The notes: generated from the letters alone by a model not told the origin. DNA of 6,586 nt from CAZLKN01 sp964560135 (GCA_964560135.1 CAZLKN010000103.1:1-6586); one strand, 5' to 3'. Shown: positions 1-6,245, counted from the first letter of the stretch. A program made the numbers and translations.

Positions 1-169
1 ACACCGCGACATCGGTGGTGCCGTCCCCGTCGTAATCGCCCGGCACCGGGACGTCGCCCTCCTGCACGCCCCAGGTCACGTTGAACTGCCCACGCACGAA
101 CCAGGTGCCGCTCGACGGGCGGAACACGGAGACGTCGGTCGTCGCGTTCCCGTCGAAGTCGGCCACCGT
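1..169 (-). other. FG-GAP/VCBS-like Ca-binding-type repeat module, partial
   Basis: After the last half-blade the protein changes character. It reads VADFDGNATTDVSVFRPSSG, then a GTWFVRG-like stretch, then VPGDYDGDGTTDVAV up to the window edge. The D-x-D-G-x-x-x-T-D spacing is the known calcium-loop pattern of FG-GAP/VCBS-type repeats. The V-F-R-P-S-x-G-T-W continuation is typical of tandem copies of this module at the C-terminus of secreted bacterial proteins. Two copies (the second partial) are seen about 41 residues apart. More copies and any cell-wall anchor would lie beyond base 1. Confidence 0.75.
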
Positions 170-3100
170 CGAGCCCTCCGGGACGGCTGTGCCGAGGTCG
201 ATCTTCGCAACCCGGCCCGGGGACGTGCTGGTGCCGAAGTACGCGTGCGCGCGGCTGGGGTCGATCACCGCCGAGATCAGCTCGTTCTCCCCGTCCTCGA
301 GGGTGACGGCGTCGACACGTTGGAAGCTCTCCAGATCGATGCGGACCACCCGTCCGGGTGAGGTACGGGTGCCGAAGTAGGCGTACTCCCCGCCGGGATC
401 CATGACCGCCGAACGTAGCCGGTCTTCACCGGTCTCCAGGGTGATGGCGTCGGCGCGTTCGAACGTGTCCAGATCCACCTTGACCACCTGCGCGGGCGAG
501 GTGTCGGTGCCGAAGTAGGCGAACGCGCCACCGGGCTCGATGGCCGCGGCGATAAGCCCGTTCTCCCCCTCATCGAAGGTGACCGTTCCTGCCTCGGTGA
601 ACGCATCCAGATCGATCCTCACCACCTCTCCAGATGATCCGAACTGGCCCCCGAAGTACGCGAACTGCCCGGACGGATCGATGACGGCCGACGAAGGAGT
701 CAAATCGACCGGGACGGCACCGACGCGGGTGAACGTTGCGAGATCGACCTTCACGACGTGGTTCGGGGAACTGCCCGTGGTCCCGAAGTACGCGAAGCCA
801 CCGCCCGGGTCGATGACGGCGGACGCCAGAGACTTCTCGTCTGTCTCCAGCGCGATCGCGCCGACGCGCTCGAAGGTGCCCAGATCGACCTTCACGATAC
901 GCCCGGGAAAGCTGCCCGCTCCGACGTAGGCGAACTCTCCGTCCGGGTCGATGACTGCCGTGGGGGCACGACTCTCATCGTCCTCGAAGGTGAGTGCTTC
1001 GACTCGGTCGAACGTGCCCAGGTCGACCTTCACGAGACGTCCAGGGAAGGTGCTCGTTCCGAAGTAAGCGTGCTCCCCGTCGGGGCTGATCACAGCCGAG
1101 GACAGCACATCCTCCTGATCCTCGACCAGCCCGACCCTGGAGAAGGAACCGGAACCGAGCTTCACCTTTGCGACCCGTCCCGGGCTCGTTCCGGTACCGA
1201 AGTACGCATGCCCGCCGCCCGGCTCGGCGACTCCCGATCGCAGGTTGTCCTCGCCGCCACCGAGCGTGGCGGCCGCCCCCCGACTGAAGTCTGCCAGATC
1301 AACCTGCACCACGCGGCCGGGTGAGGTGTCGGTCCCGAAGTAGGCGAAGCCTCCGTCGGCACCCAGGGCCGCCGAGGTCAGGCGGTCTTCGCCGGGATCG
1401 AGCGTCACCGCGCTCACCCGCTGCAGGCCGGAGACGTGGCGTATGCCGACCTGCACGACGACCCCGGGGAAGGTGTCGGTGCCGAAGTAGGCGTGGAAGC
1501 CGTTCCGCTCGACGACCGCTGAGCGCAGGCGGTCCTCGCCTACCTGGAGCGTGATCGCATCGACGCGACGGAAGTCGCCCGGATCGACGGAGACCTCGAT
1601 GACCCGTCCGGGAGCGGTGTCGGTCCCGAAAAAGGCGTTCCCCCTCTGCACGTCGATGACTGCGGACGTCAGCAGGTCTTCGTTCTGGTCCTCCGGCAGC
1701 GTCACCGCCTCGACGCGCTGGAACGTGTCGAGGTCGACCCGTACGATCCGGCCTGGGAGCGTCGAGGTCCCGAAGTAGGCAAAGGCGGCGCCGGGATCGA
1801 TCACCGCTGAGGTCAGCTGGTCCTCTCCGACGTCGAGTGTGATCGCGCCCACCCGATCGAAAGTCTCCAGGTCGACCTTCACCACGCGGCCGGGCGAGGT
1901 GTCCGTCCCGAAATAGGCGAACTTCCCGTCGGGGCCGAGCACCGCCGAAACCAAGCCGTCCTCACCATCGGCCAGCATGAGGACGTCCACGCGCTCGAAG
2001 GTCTCGAGGTCGACCTTCACCACGCGGCCGGGCGAGGTGTCGGTGCCGTAGTAGGCGAACGCGCCGTCCGGATCCACCAGCGCCGAGACGAAGCCGTCCT
2101 CGCCGGCACCGAACTCCACGGCGTCAACTCGGGCGAACGATGCGAGATCCACCTTGACCACGCGGCCGGGGACGGTGTGGCTCCCGAAGTAGGCGTGGTC
2201 GCCATCGGAGTCGACGATCGCCGTCCAAAGGTGGCTCTCGTCGACCTCGAACGCGAGCGCATCGTCGCGCGCGAACGTCTCGAGGTCGATCTTCACGACC
2301 CGGCCCCGGGGCGACGTGAACGTCCCGAAGTAGGCGGATCCCCCGCCGGGGTCGATGGTCGCCGCCAAGAGGTTGTTCTCGCCGCTCTCGAGGGTGAGGG
2401 CATCCACGCGCTCGAAGGTGGCCAGATCGACCTTGACCACGCGGCCGGGCGTCGTCTGCGTGCCGAAATAGGCATGATCGCCGGCGGGGTCGACCACCGC
2501 CGACCAGAGATTGGTCTCACCACTCTGGAGGGTGATGGCGCCGGCGCGCTCGAAGGTGGCCAGGTCGATCTTCACCACCCGACCGGGCGAGGTGAGCGTG
2601 CCGTAGTAGGCGGATCCACCGTCGGGGGCCAGGACCGCCGAGGCCAGGCGATCCTCGCCGTCGTCCAACGTGATCGCGTCCACACGCTCGAACGTGGCCA
2701 GATCGACCTTCACCACCCGCCCCGGGAACGTCGAGGTCCCGAAGTAGGCGAAGTCACCACCGGGGTCGACCACCGCCGAGCGCAGGCGATCCTCGCCGTC
2801 GTCCAGGGTGATCGCATCCACACGCTCGAACGTGGCCAGATCGACCTTCACCACCCGGCCCGGAGACGTCAACGTCCCGAAGTAGGCGAAGCCACCGGCC
2901 GGATCCACCACCGCGGACGTCAGGCCACCCTCGCCGTCGTTGAGGGTGATCGCATCGACACGCTCGAAGGTGGCCAGATCGACCTTCACCACGTGACCGG
3001 GGGACGTCAGCGTCCCCAGATACGCGACGTCACCAGCCGGATCCACGAGGGCCGAGGCCGGACGGTTCTCACCCTCCTGAGCGACGAGCCCGTCCACCCG

Positions 3101-4252
3101 GCTGAACGTGGTCAGATCAACCTGCACGATCAGGCTCGGATCCGTGAAGGTACCGAAGTAACCGAACATGCCGGCGGGGTCGATCACGGCCGCGAAGGGT
3201 TGGTCCTCGCTCTCGAAGGACGGATCGTCCTCGGGGCTCTTGAACGTGATGGCGTCGGTCCGGCGGAACGTGGCGAGTTCGATCTTGACGACCCGGCCGG
3301 GGGAGGTGCTCGTGCCGAAGTAGGCATTCTCCCCACCTGGGTCGATGATCGCGGAGACCAGGGAGTCCTCACCGACCTCCAGGACGATGGCATCGACGCG
3401 GGTGAAGGTGGCGACATCGACCTTCACGACGCGCCCAGGCGAGGTAAGCGTGCCGAAGTACGCCGATCCGCCGTCCGGCGCCATGACGGCCGCGAAGAGC
3501 CCGCCCTCCCCGCTCTCGAACGTGATGGCGCCGGAACGGGTGAAGGTCGCCAGGTCGATCCTCACGACCCGGGAGGTTAGGGTCCCGAAGTAGGCGGATC
3601 CGCCCTCCGGCTCGATGACCGCCGCGCTGAGACTATCCTCGCCCGGGTCGAGGGTGATCGCGCCGGCCCGGGTGAACGTGGCCAGATCGATCTTCACGAC
3701 ACGGCCGGGCGAGGTATCGGTCCCGAAGTAGGCGAACTCGCCGGCAGGATCGATCACCGCCGAGAAGAGACCGTTCTCACCGGACTCGAGGGTGATGGCG
3801 TCCACGCGCGAGAAGGTGGTCAGATCGATCTTCACGACACGGCCCGGAGATGTCTGTGTGCCGAAGTAGGCATACTCGCCGGCAGGATCGATCACCGCCG
3901 AGAGAAGTGGACCCTCCCCCGACTCGAGGGTCAGAGCATCCACCCGGCTGGAGGTGGCGAGATCTATCTTGACGACGCGACCCGGCCCAATGAAGGACCC
4001 GAAATAGGCGAACTCGCCGGCAGGATCCACGACGGCTGAGATCAGCCTGCCCTCCCGTCCGAAGAACTCGAGGCCGTCGCTCCGCTCCATCGGGGGCGGG
4101 TCGGCGTGAGCCGCCGGGAGGGGGCCGAAGGCCATCCCCGCATGAACGAGCACCCACGCCGTGAGCAGCGCGCCGGCCCGTCGGGCCGCATCCGGCCGGG
4201 CAGGCGGTGCCCGGCGAGATGGCTCGGTACTGCGGGCGAACCCCAGCGACAC
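1..4252 (-). CDS. Giant secreted 28-blade beta-propeller-like repeat protein, C-terminus cut by window edge
   Basis: Unbroken minus-strand frame of 1417 codons leaving the window at base 1. I checked the reading register at more than ten points and found no stop or frameshift. Order: signal peptide (residues 1-50, cleavage after AHA); 28 repeats of about 46 residues (about 59-1355); then an Asp-rich module with DFDGN (about 1365) and DYDGDGTTD (about 1406). A typical repeat reads AYFGTDTSPGRVVKIDLATF followed by RVDAITLESGENGLFSAVIDPAGEF. This is four predicted beta-strands, as in YVTN/NHL/WD40-like propeller blades. The start is GTG at 4252, preceded by AAGGAG with 11 nt spacing. It is the only in-frame start giving a normal signal peptide with a good ribosome site. 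Likely role: exported surface or extracellular scaffold, perhaps ligand or polysaccharide binding. No catalytic motif is visible, so this is inferred from fold only. The gene points away from the plus-strand genes to its right. Confidence 0.9.
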   Translation of the reverse strand, partial: MSLGFARSTEPSRRAPPARPDAARRAGALLTAWVLVHAGMAFGPLPAAHADPPPMERSDGLEFFGREGRLISAVVDPAGEFAYFGSFIGPGRVVKIDLATSSRVDALTLESGEGPLLSAVIDPAGEYAYFGTQTSPGRVVKIDLTTFSRVDAITLESGENGLFSAVIDPAGEFAYFGTDTSPGRVVKIDLATFTRAGAITLDPGEDSLSAAVIEPEGGSAYFGTLTSRVVRIDLATFTRSGAITFESGEGGLFAAVMAPDGGSAYFGTLTSPGRVVKVDVATFTRVDAIVLEVGEDSLVSAIIDPGGENAYFGTSTSPGRVVKIELATFRRTDAITFKSPEDDPSFESEDQPFAAVIDPAGMFGYFGTFTDPSLIVQVDLTTFSRVDGLVAQEGENRPASALVDPAGDVAYLGTLTSPGHVVKVDLATFERVDAITLNDGEGGLTSAVVDPAGGFAYFGTLTSPGRVVKVDLATFERVDAITLDDGEDRLRSAVVDPGGDFAYFGTSTFPGRVVKVDLATFERVDAITLDDGEDRLASAVLAPDGGSAYYGTLTSPGRVVKIDLATFERAGAITLQSGETNLWSAVVDPAGDHAYFGTQTTPGRVVKVDLATFERVDALTLESGENNLLAATIDPGGGSAYFGTFTSPRGRVVKIDLETFARDDALAFEVDESHLWTAIVDSDGDHAYFGSHTVPGRVVKVDLASFARVDAVEFGAGEDGFVSALVDPDGAFAYYGTDTSPGRVVKVDLETFERVDVLMLADGEDGLVSAVLGPDGKFAYFGTDTSPGRVVKVDLETFDRVGAITLDVGEDQLTSAVIDPGAAFAYFGTSTLPGRIVRVDLDTFQRVEAVTLPEDQNEDLLTSAVIDVQRGNAFFGTDTAPGRVIEVSVDPGDFRRVDAITLQVGEDRLRSAVVERNGFHAYFGTDTFPGVVVQVGIRHVSGLQRVSAVTLDPGEDRLTSAALGADGGFAYFGTDTSPGRVVQVDLADFSRGAAATLGGGEDNLRSGVAEPGGGHAYFGTGTSPGRVAKVKLGSGSFSRVGLVEDQEDVLSSAVISPDGEHAYFGTSTFPGRLVKVDLGTFDRVEALTFEDDESRAPTAVIDPDGEFAYVGAGSFPGRIVKVDLGTFERVGAIALETDEKSLASAVIDPGGGFAYFGTTGSSPNHVVKVDLATFTRVGAVPVDLTPSSAVIDPSGQFAYFGGQFGSSGEVVRIDLDAFTEAGTVTFDEGENGLIAAAIEPGGAFAYFGTDTSPAQVVKVDLDTFERADAITLETGEDRLRSAVMDPGGEYAYFGTRTSPGRVVRIDLESFQRVDAVTLEDGENELISAVIDPSRAHAYFGTSTSPGRVAKIDLGTAVPEGSTVADFDGNATTDVSVFRPSSGTWFVRGQFNVTWGVQEGDVPVPGDYDGDGTTDVAV
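188..4078 (-). repeat. 28-unit protein repeat array (46-residue propeller-blade-like units)
   Basis: The conserved Tyr (once Phe) of the A-Y-F-G signature has its codon start at 4006, 3868, 3730, 3592, 3460, 3322, 3160, 3022, 2884, 2746, 2608, 2470, 2332, 2191, 2053, 1915, 1777, 1633, 1489, 1342, 1204, 1066, 928, 790, 658, 517, 379 and 241. Of the 27 intervals, 19 are exactly 138 bp (46 codons). The others range from 44 to 54 codons. The longest (3322 to 3160) carries an acidic loop insertion. The N-terminal edge starts mid-unit (second half only) and the C-terminal edge ends mid-unit (first half only), as in propellers closed by a shared blade. Conserved positions are Y-F-G, S-P-G-R-V-V-K-(I/V)-D-L, T-F-x-R, G-E-(D/N), and S-A-V-(I/V)-D-P-x-G. 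Confidence 0.9.
4103..4252 (-). other. Signal peptide of the giant repeat protein
   Basis: Residues 1-50 have the classic three parts. The n-region is long and Arg-rich (several RR pairs, up to about residue 25). The hydrophobic core is ALLTAWVLVHAGMAFGPLPA. The cleavage motif is A-H-A before D51, followed by a proline-rich linker (DPPP). There is no RR-x-FLK twin-arginine motif directly before the core, so Sec export is likelier than Tat. An internal in-frame GTG (about 4153) and ATG (about 4135) would cut into the hydrophobic core, which supports the 4252 start. Confidence 0.8.
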
Positions 4253-4263
4253 CCGGGAGAGCA

Positions 4264-4269
4264 CTCCTT
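4264..4269 (-). promoter_or_regulatory. Ribosome binding site deciding the GTG start at 4252
   Basis: On the minus strand AAGGAG lies 11 nt before the GTG at 4252. The spacing is a little long. A second in-frame GTG at 4264 overlaps this site, so it would not be served by it. That leaves 4252 as the best start. Confidence 0.55.
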
Positions 4270-4288
4270 CCCCTTGTCTACAACCAGC

Positions 4289-4316
4289 AGGATACCGAGG
4301 GTAGCAAGGGGGGCAA
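4289..4316 (-). promoter_or_regulatory. Candidate sigma70-type promoter of the giant repeat protein
   Basis: On the minus strand TTGCCC (4316-4311) is followed after 16 bp by TATCCT (4294-4289). This fits a weak -35 and a TAnnnT -10. It lies about 37 bp before the GTG start, in the 82-bp gap between two divergent coding regions. No comparably good plus-strand promoter was found in the gap. This is pattern matching only. Confidence 0.3.
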
Positions 4317-4334
4317 CCGCCCGCGAGGGGTCGC

Positions 4335-4633
4335 ATGGTCGAGACCGTCAACGCCCGCCTGGCCGAGATGCCAACCACCATGGCGCGCGCCTGCGCTTCG
4401 TCGCATCCCTCACCCAACATGGGGCCTGCGAGGACCGCAACGAACCCTGCCCCGGCTCCTGCAGGACGGCTGGCGCCAACTCCGCCGACGAGGTGAACAC
4501 CGACGAGCGCACCGCCCAGAGCCTCCGCCGCGCCACCGGCATCGGATGGCAGATCACCACGTCCGGGCCCGCCGACCTCCCACCACCCGCCACCGCCGAA
4601 GTCGACGCCCTCCTGCACCGTCCCGCCCCCTGA
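4335..4633 (+). pseudogene. Small unknown coding sequence with an apparent frameshift
   Basis: From ATG 4335 the frame reads MVETVNARLAEMPTTMAR with nearly all codons ending in G or C. The ribosome site GAGG lies 6 nt upstream. After about 4390 the same frame becomes Pro/Ala-rich and stops early. The +1-shifted frame then carries the coding signal to the TGA at 4631-4633: about 88% of roughly 82 codons end in G or C, and the residue mix is balanced, with stretches such as LRFVASLTQHGACEDRNEP and TAQSLRRATGIGWQITTSGP. One missing base in the GC-rich run at about 4385-4395 would join both parts into a protein of about 98 residues. I do not recognise a family. It is either a decayed gene or a base error. 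Alternatively the signal is compositional chance. Confidence 0.4.
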
Positions 4634-4676
4634 CCCGTCCACCGTCGGGCTCCCCCGGTCCGATCACGGCCAAGGC

Positions 4677-4713
4677 TGGACGTTAGGGGGTCTGGCGGGC
4701 CCCCTAACGTCCA
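4677..4713. repeat. Perfect 14-bp inverted repeat (hairpin)
   Basis: TGGACGTTAGGGGG (4677-4690) is the exact reverse complement of CCCCCTAACGTCCA (4700-4713), with a 9-nt loop. It is the most perfect palindrome of the array and lies 44 bp after the stop of the small coding remnant. It could act as a transcription stop, but no T-run follows. It is more simply a member of the repeated palindrome family. Confidence 0.85.
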
Positions 4714-4780
4714 ACGTCGACCCGATCCGGACACGAAGACGTCGAGGCTGGACGTCTGGGGCCGGGCTCCCACCCCCTAC

Positions 4781-4828
4781 GGGACGACGTCGGGCTCCCG
4801 AGCGGCTCGGGCTCGCAACGTCGTGCCC
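4781..4828. repeat. Nested inverted repeat of the ACGACGT/ACGTCGT type
   Basis: The outer arms are ACGACGT (4784-4790) and ACGTCGT (4818-4824), with GGG/CCC further out. An inner perfect hairpin CCCGAG-CGG-CTCGGG lies in the loop. The equivalent site in copy 2 keeps the outer arms but has a diverged loop. Confidence 0.7.
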
Positions 4829-4848
4829 AAGGGGGTCCACACGACACC

Positions 4849-4903
4849 CTGGAGGACGACGTTCAGCCCTCGAAGCCCCCGCCGGCCCAACGTCGTCTCC
4901 CAG
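4849..4903. repeat. Long inverted repeat, third ACGACGTT/AACGTCGT hairpin
   Basis: CTGGAGGACGACGTT (4849-4863) pairs with AACGTCGTCTCCCAG (4889-4903) at 13 of 15 positions, across a 25-nt loop. It follows directly on repeat copy 1 and has no matching partner next to copy 2. Confidence 0.75.
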
Positions 4904-5058
4904 GGAGCCTCACATCGCACCGGGGGACCGTCCGGCTGGGAGCAGCAACGATGCTTGTCCACGTGGGTGAGAGTCCTCCTCCGGCCAAATGCTGTCAGTA
5001 CCAGGCCCTAGCCTTCGAACTGACGTTCGGCATCCGCGCCCCATCTGGGAGGCTGTGG
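4904..5058. other. Upstream region of the regulator gene, no gene seen
   Basis: About 155 bp between the palindromes and the regulator operator. An in-frame ATG at 4989 would extend the regulator by 33 residues. That extension lacks the family's usual N-terminus and has no ribosome site, so I leave it out. A small hairpin CGAAC-TGAC-GTTCG lies near 5016-5029. I see no convincing promoter. Confidence 0.4.
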
Positions 5059-5089
5059 ATGCAAGTTTTTTGATGGGATTTCCTTGCAT
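5059..5089. promoter_or_regulatory. Inverted repeat overlapping the regulator start codon, possible operator
   Basis: ATGCAAG (5059-5065) and CTTGCAT (5083-5089) are perfect 7-bp inverted arms around a 17-nt AT-rich spacer that begins with six T. The right arm runs into the ATG at 5088. AbiEi antitoxins are known to repress their own promoter by binding inverted repeats, so an autoregulatory operator is a natural reading. A start-codon-masking RNA hairpin is an alternative. This is one of the few AT-rich stretches in the window. Confidence 0.5.
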
Positions 5090-5696
5090 GAACATCGCGA
5101 CCCGGATCCGTGAAGAGGTACACACGGCCCCTCCGGGGACCTTCTGGCGCACCGACCACATCGAAGGTCCACGACCCGCCGTGCACACAGCCCTGCACCG
5201 GCTCGCCAAGGACGGGGAACTGGTGCGGCTGCGCCGCGGCCTGTACTGGAAGGGAACACGATCCAGGTACGGCAAAGGCCACCCCTCACGGCTCGAGAGC
5301 GCCCTCGCCGCCGCAGGCCCCGGAGCCGGCCCCACAGGATGGGCGGCCGCGAACCTGCTCGCGCTGTCCACCCAGGTCCCGGCCGTGCCCGAGGTCGCCG
5401 TCCTCGGCAACCCCCCCACAGGCATCCCAGGTGTCCGCTTCCGTACCCGGAGCAACCTCGAACGACGCCTCCTCGACCCACATGGCATCGCGCTCCTCGA
5501 GGTCCTGCGGAACTGGCCCGATCACACCGGCGGAGACTGGAACAAGCTCACCCAAGTCGTTGGGAGCCTCTCCCGGTCCGGCAACCTCGATCCCGTCGTC
5601 TTCGAAGCCGTGGCCCGGAACGAACCCTCTACCTCAGTGCGTAGCCTCATCGGGCGGGCCCTCCACGAATGCGCGGCGCACCCGCAGAGCAGGTGA
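5088..5696 (+). CDS. AbiEi/DUF6088-like winged-helix antitoxin-type transcriptional regulator (202 aa)
   Basis: Likely a DNA-binding autoregulator of the type IV toxin-antitoxin antitoxin class. Residues 1-56 form a winged helix: helix 1 MNIATRIREEV; a GTFWRTDHI turn matching the family's G-x-x-F-x-x-x-D motif; recognition helix PAVHTALHRLAKDGEL; and wing VRLRRGLYWKG. The G-E-L-x-R-x-x-R-G-L-Y string is the hallmark. Residues about 65-140 resemble the central domain (sequence starting GWAAANLLALSTQ, then VAVLGNPPTG). The remainder is helical (ERRLLDPHGIALLEVLRNW onward). Length suits DUF6088 proteins. ATG 5088 was chosen because the fold begins there. Only a weak GGGA at 5075-5078 serves as ribosome site. 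The stop overlaps an ATG (TGATG at 5694-5698), a layout typical of a coupled toxin gene, but what follows is repeat DNA, not a nucleotidyltransferase. It therefore looks orphaned. Family is assigned by motif memory, without a search. Confidence 0.8.
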   Translation: MNIATRIREEVHTAPPGTFWRTDHIEGPRPAVHTALHRLAKDGELVRLRRGLYWKGTRSRYGKGHPSRLESALAAAGPGAGPTGWAAANLLALSTQVPAVPEVAVLGNPPTGIPGVRFRTRSNLERRLLDPHGIALLEVLRNWPDHTGGDWNKLTQVVGSLSRSGNLDPVVFEAVARNEPSTSVRSLIGRALHECAAHPQSR

Positions 5697-5802
5697 TGGG
5701 GATACGTCGTCTCCCGGGCCCGGGGGCCGCGCCACCTAACCGAGTGTCCGTCCATCCCGTCCGCTGCCGGCCGGCCAAATCCTCGACCCTCCGGCCCCCA
5801 AA
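5697..5802. other. Spacer after the regulator gene, no gene seen
   Basis: GC-rich sequence between the regulator stop and repeat copy 2. A frame from the overlapping ATG at 5696 stays open but encodes a Pro/Arg-rich string that simply runs into the palindromes. No terminator with a T-run is visible. Confidence 0.4.
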
Positions 5803-5995
5803 CGTCCACCGTCGGGCTCCCCCCGTCCGATCACAGCCAAGCGTGGACGTCAAGGGGCCCACCGGGCCCCCTACCGTCCACCGTCGACCCGATCCGGACA
5901 CGAAGACGTCGAGGCTGGACGTCTGGGGGGGCCGGGCCCCCACCCCTACGGGACGACGTTCAGCCCCGAGCGGCGTGAGCCCGCAACGTCGTCCT
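5803..5995. repeat. Palindrome module copy 2 (right direct repeat flanking the regulator gene)
   Basis: CGTCCA at 5803, TGGACG at 5844, CGTCCA at 5875 and TGGACG at 5916 repeat the 0/41/72/113 offsets of copy 1 exactly. A perfect 10-bp pair GGACGACGTT (5951-5960) and AACGTCGTCC (5985-5994) follows. It is in the same orientation as copy 1, 1167 bp downstream. Sequence identity is high by eye, with differences concentrated in the hairpin loops. Confidence 0.85.
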
Positions 5996-6038
5996 ACCGG
6001 CGGCAACCAGCCGCCGTCGCGTCCTCCGAGCCCCTGGA

Positions 6039-6160
6039 CGTCCACCGTCGGCCTCGTCCGGCCCGATCTGGACCAAGCTTGGACGGTAGGGGGCCCTGGA
6101 GGCCCCCAAACGTCCAGTCTCGGCCCGATCCGGGCCCGAAAGCCTCGAGGTTGGACGTTG
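6039..6160. repeat. Palindrome module copy 3 (diverged, lacks the second hairpin type)
   Basis: CGTCCA at 6039, TGGACG at 6080, CGTCCA at 6111 and TGGACG at 6152 again give offsets 0/41/72/113, although the bases between have diverged. The ACGACGT/AACGTCGT hairpin found in copies 1 and 2 is missing. A palindrome TGGACGTCCA (6035-6044) marks its left edge. The module ends about 100 bp before the membrane coiled-coil gene. Confidence 0.75.
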
Positions 6161-6245
6161 AGGGGCCTTAGGGAGGGGGACGCCCATGTCACCGGCCCTC
6201 GCTAGAGTGCCGTTCTTCTCCGCCTTCCCCATGTCGACTACGCTC

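Larger units (their letters stand above)
4636..4828. repeat. Palindrome module copy 1 (left direct repeat flanking the regulator gene)
   Basis: Contains CGTCCA at 4636, TGGACG at 4677, CGTCCA at 4708 and TGGACG at 4749 (offsets 0, 41, 72 and 113). A second inverted pair follows, ACGACGT (4784-4790) with ACGTCGT (4818-4824). Copy 2 (5803-5995) has the same layout and close sequence similarity, including an identical stretch of 47 bases (4715-4761 matches 5882-5928). Long frames run through it on both strands but give low-complexity Pro/Arg/Gly peptides, so I treat it as non-coding. Confidence 0.85.

Noticed and set aside
2177..3580. Long open frame on the plus strand (467 codons) opposite the propeller gene
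   Set aside because: It lies codon-for-codon antisense to the repeat gene. It is open because the repeated high-GC codons avoid stops on the other strand. The residue mix is skewed (Arg, Gly, Asp, Val), with no ribosome site and no fold.
4188..4192. ATG near 4190 (minus strand) as start of the giant protein
   Set aside because: It is out of frame with the repeats. The in-frame GTG at 4252 has a ribosome site and yields a complete signal peptide.
5016..5071. Intrinsic terminator ending in six T
   Set aside because: The nearest stem (CGAAC/GTTCG) is about 35 bp before the T-run. The T-run is better explained as the spacer of the inverted repeat at the regulator start.
4910..5488. Minus-strand open frames over the regulator gene
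   Set aside because: Arg/Pro/Ser-rich, no ribosome site, and opposite a clear DUF6088-like protein. They are shadows of GC-rich coding DNA.
4636..6160. CRISPR-like array
   Set aside because: Units are long, palindromic and only three, with uneven separation and a gene between them. There are no short identical repeats with uniform spacers.
5647..6205. Open frames on both strands through the palindrome array
   Set aside because: The peptides are just the DNA repeat translated (recurring WTVGGP/PPTVHRR-like strings). Both strands are open alike, and no start site is supported.
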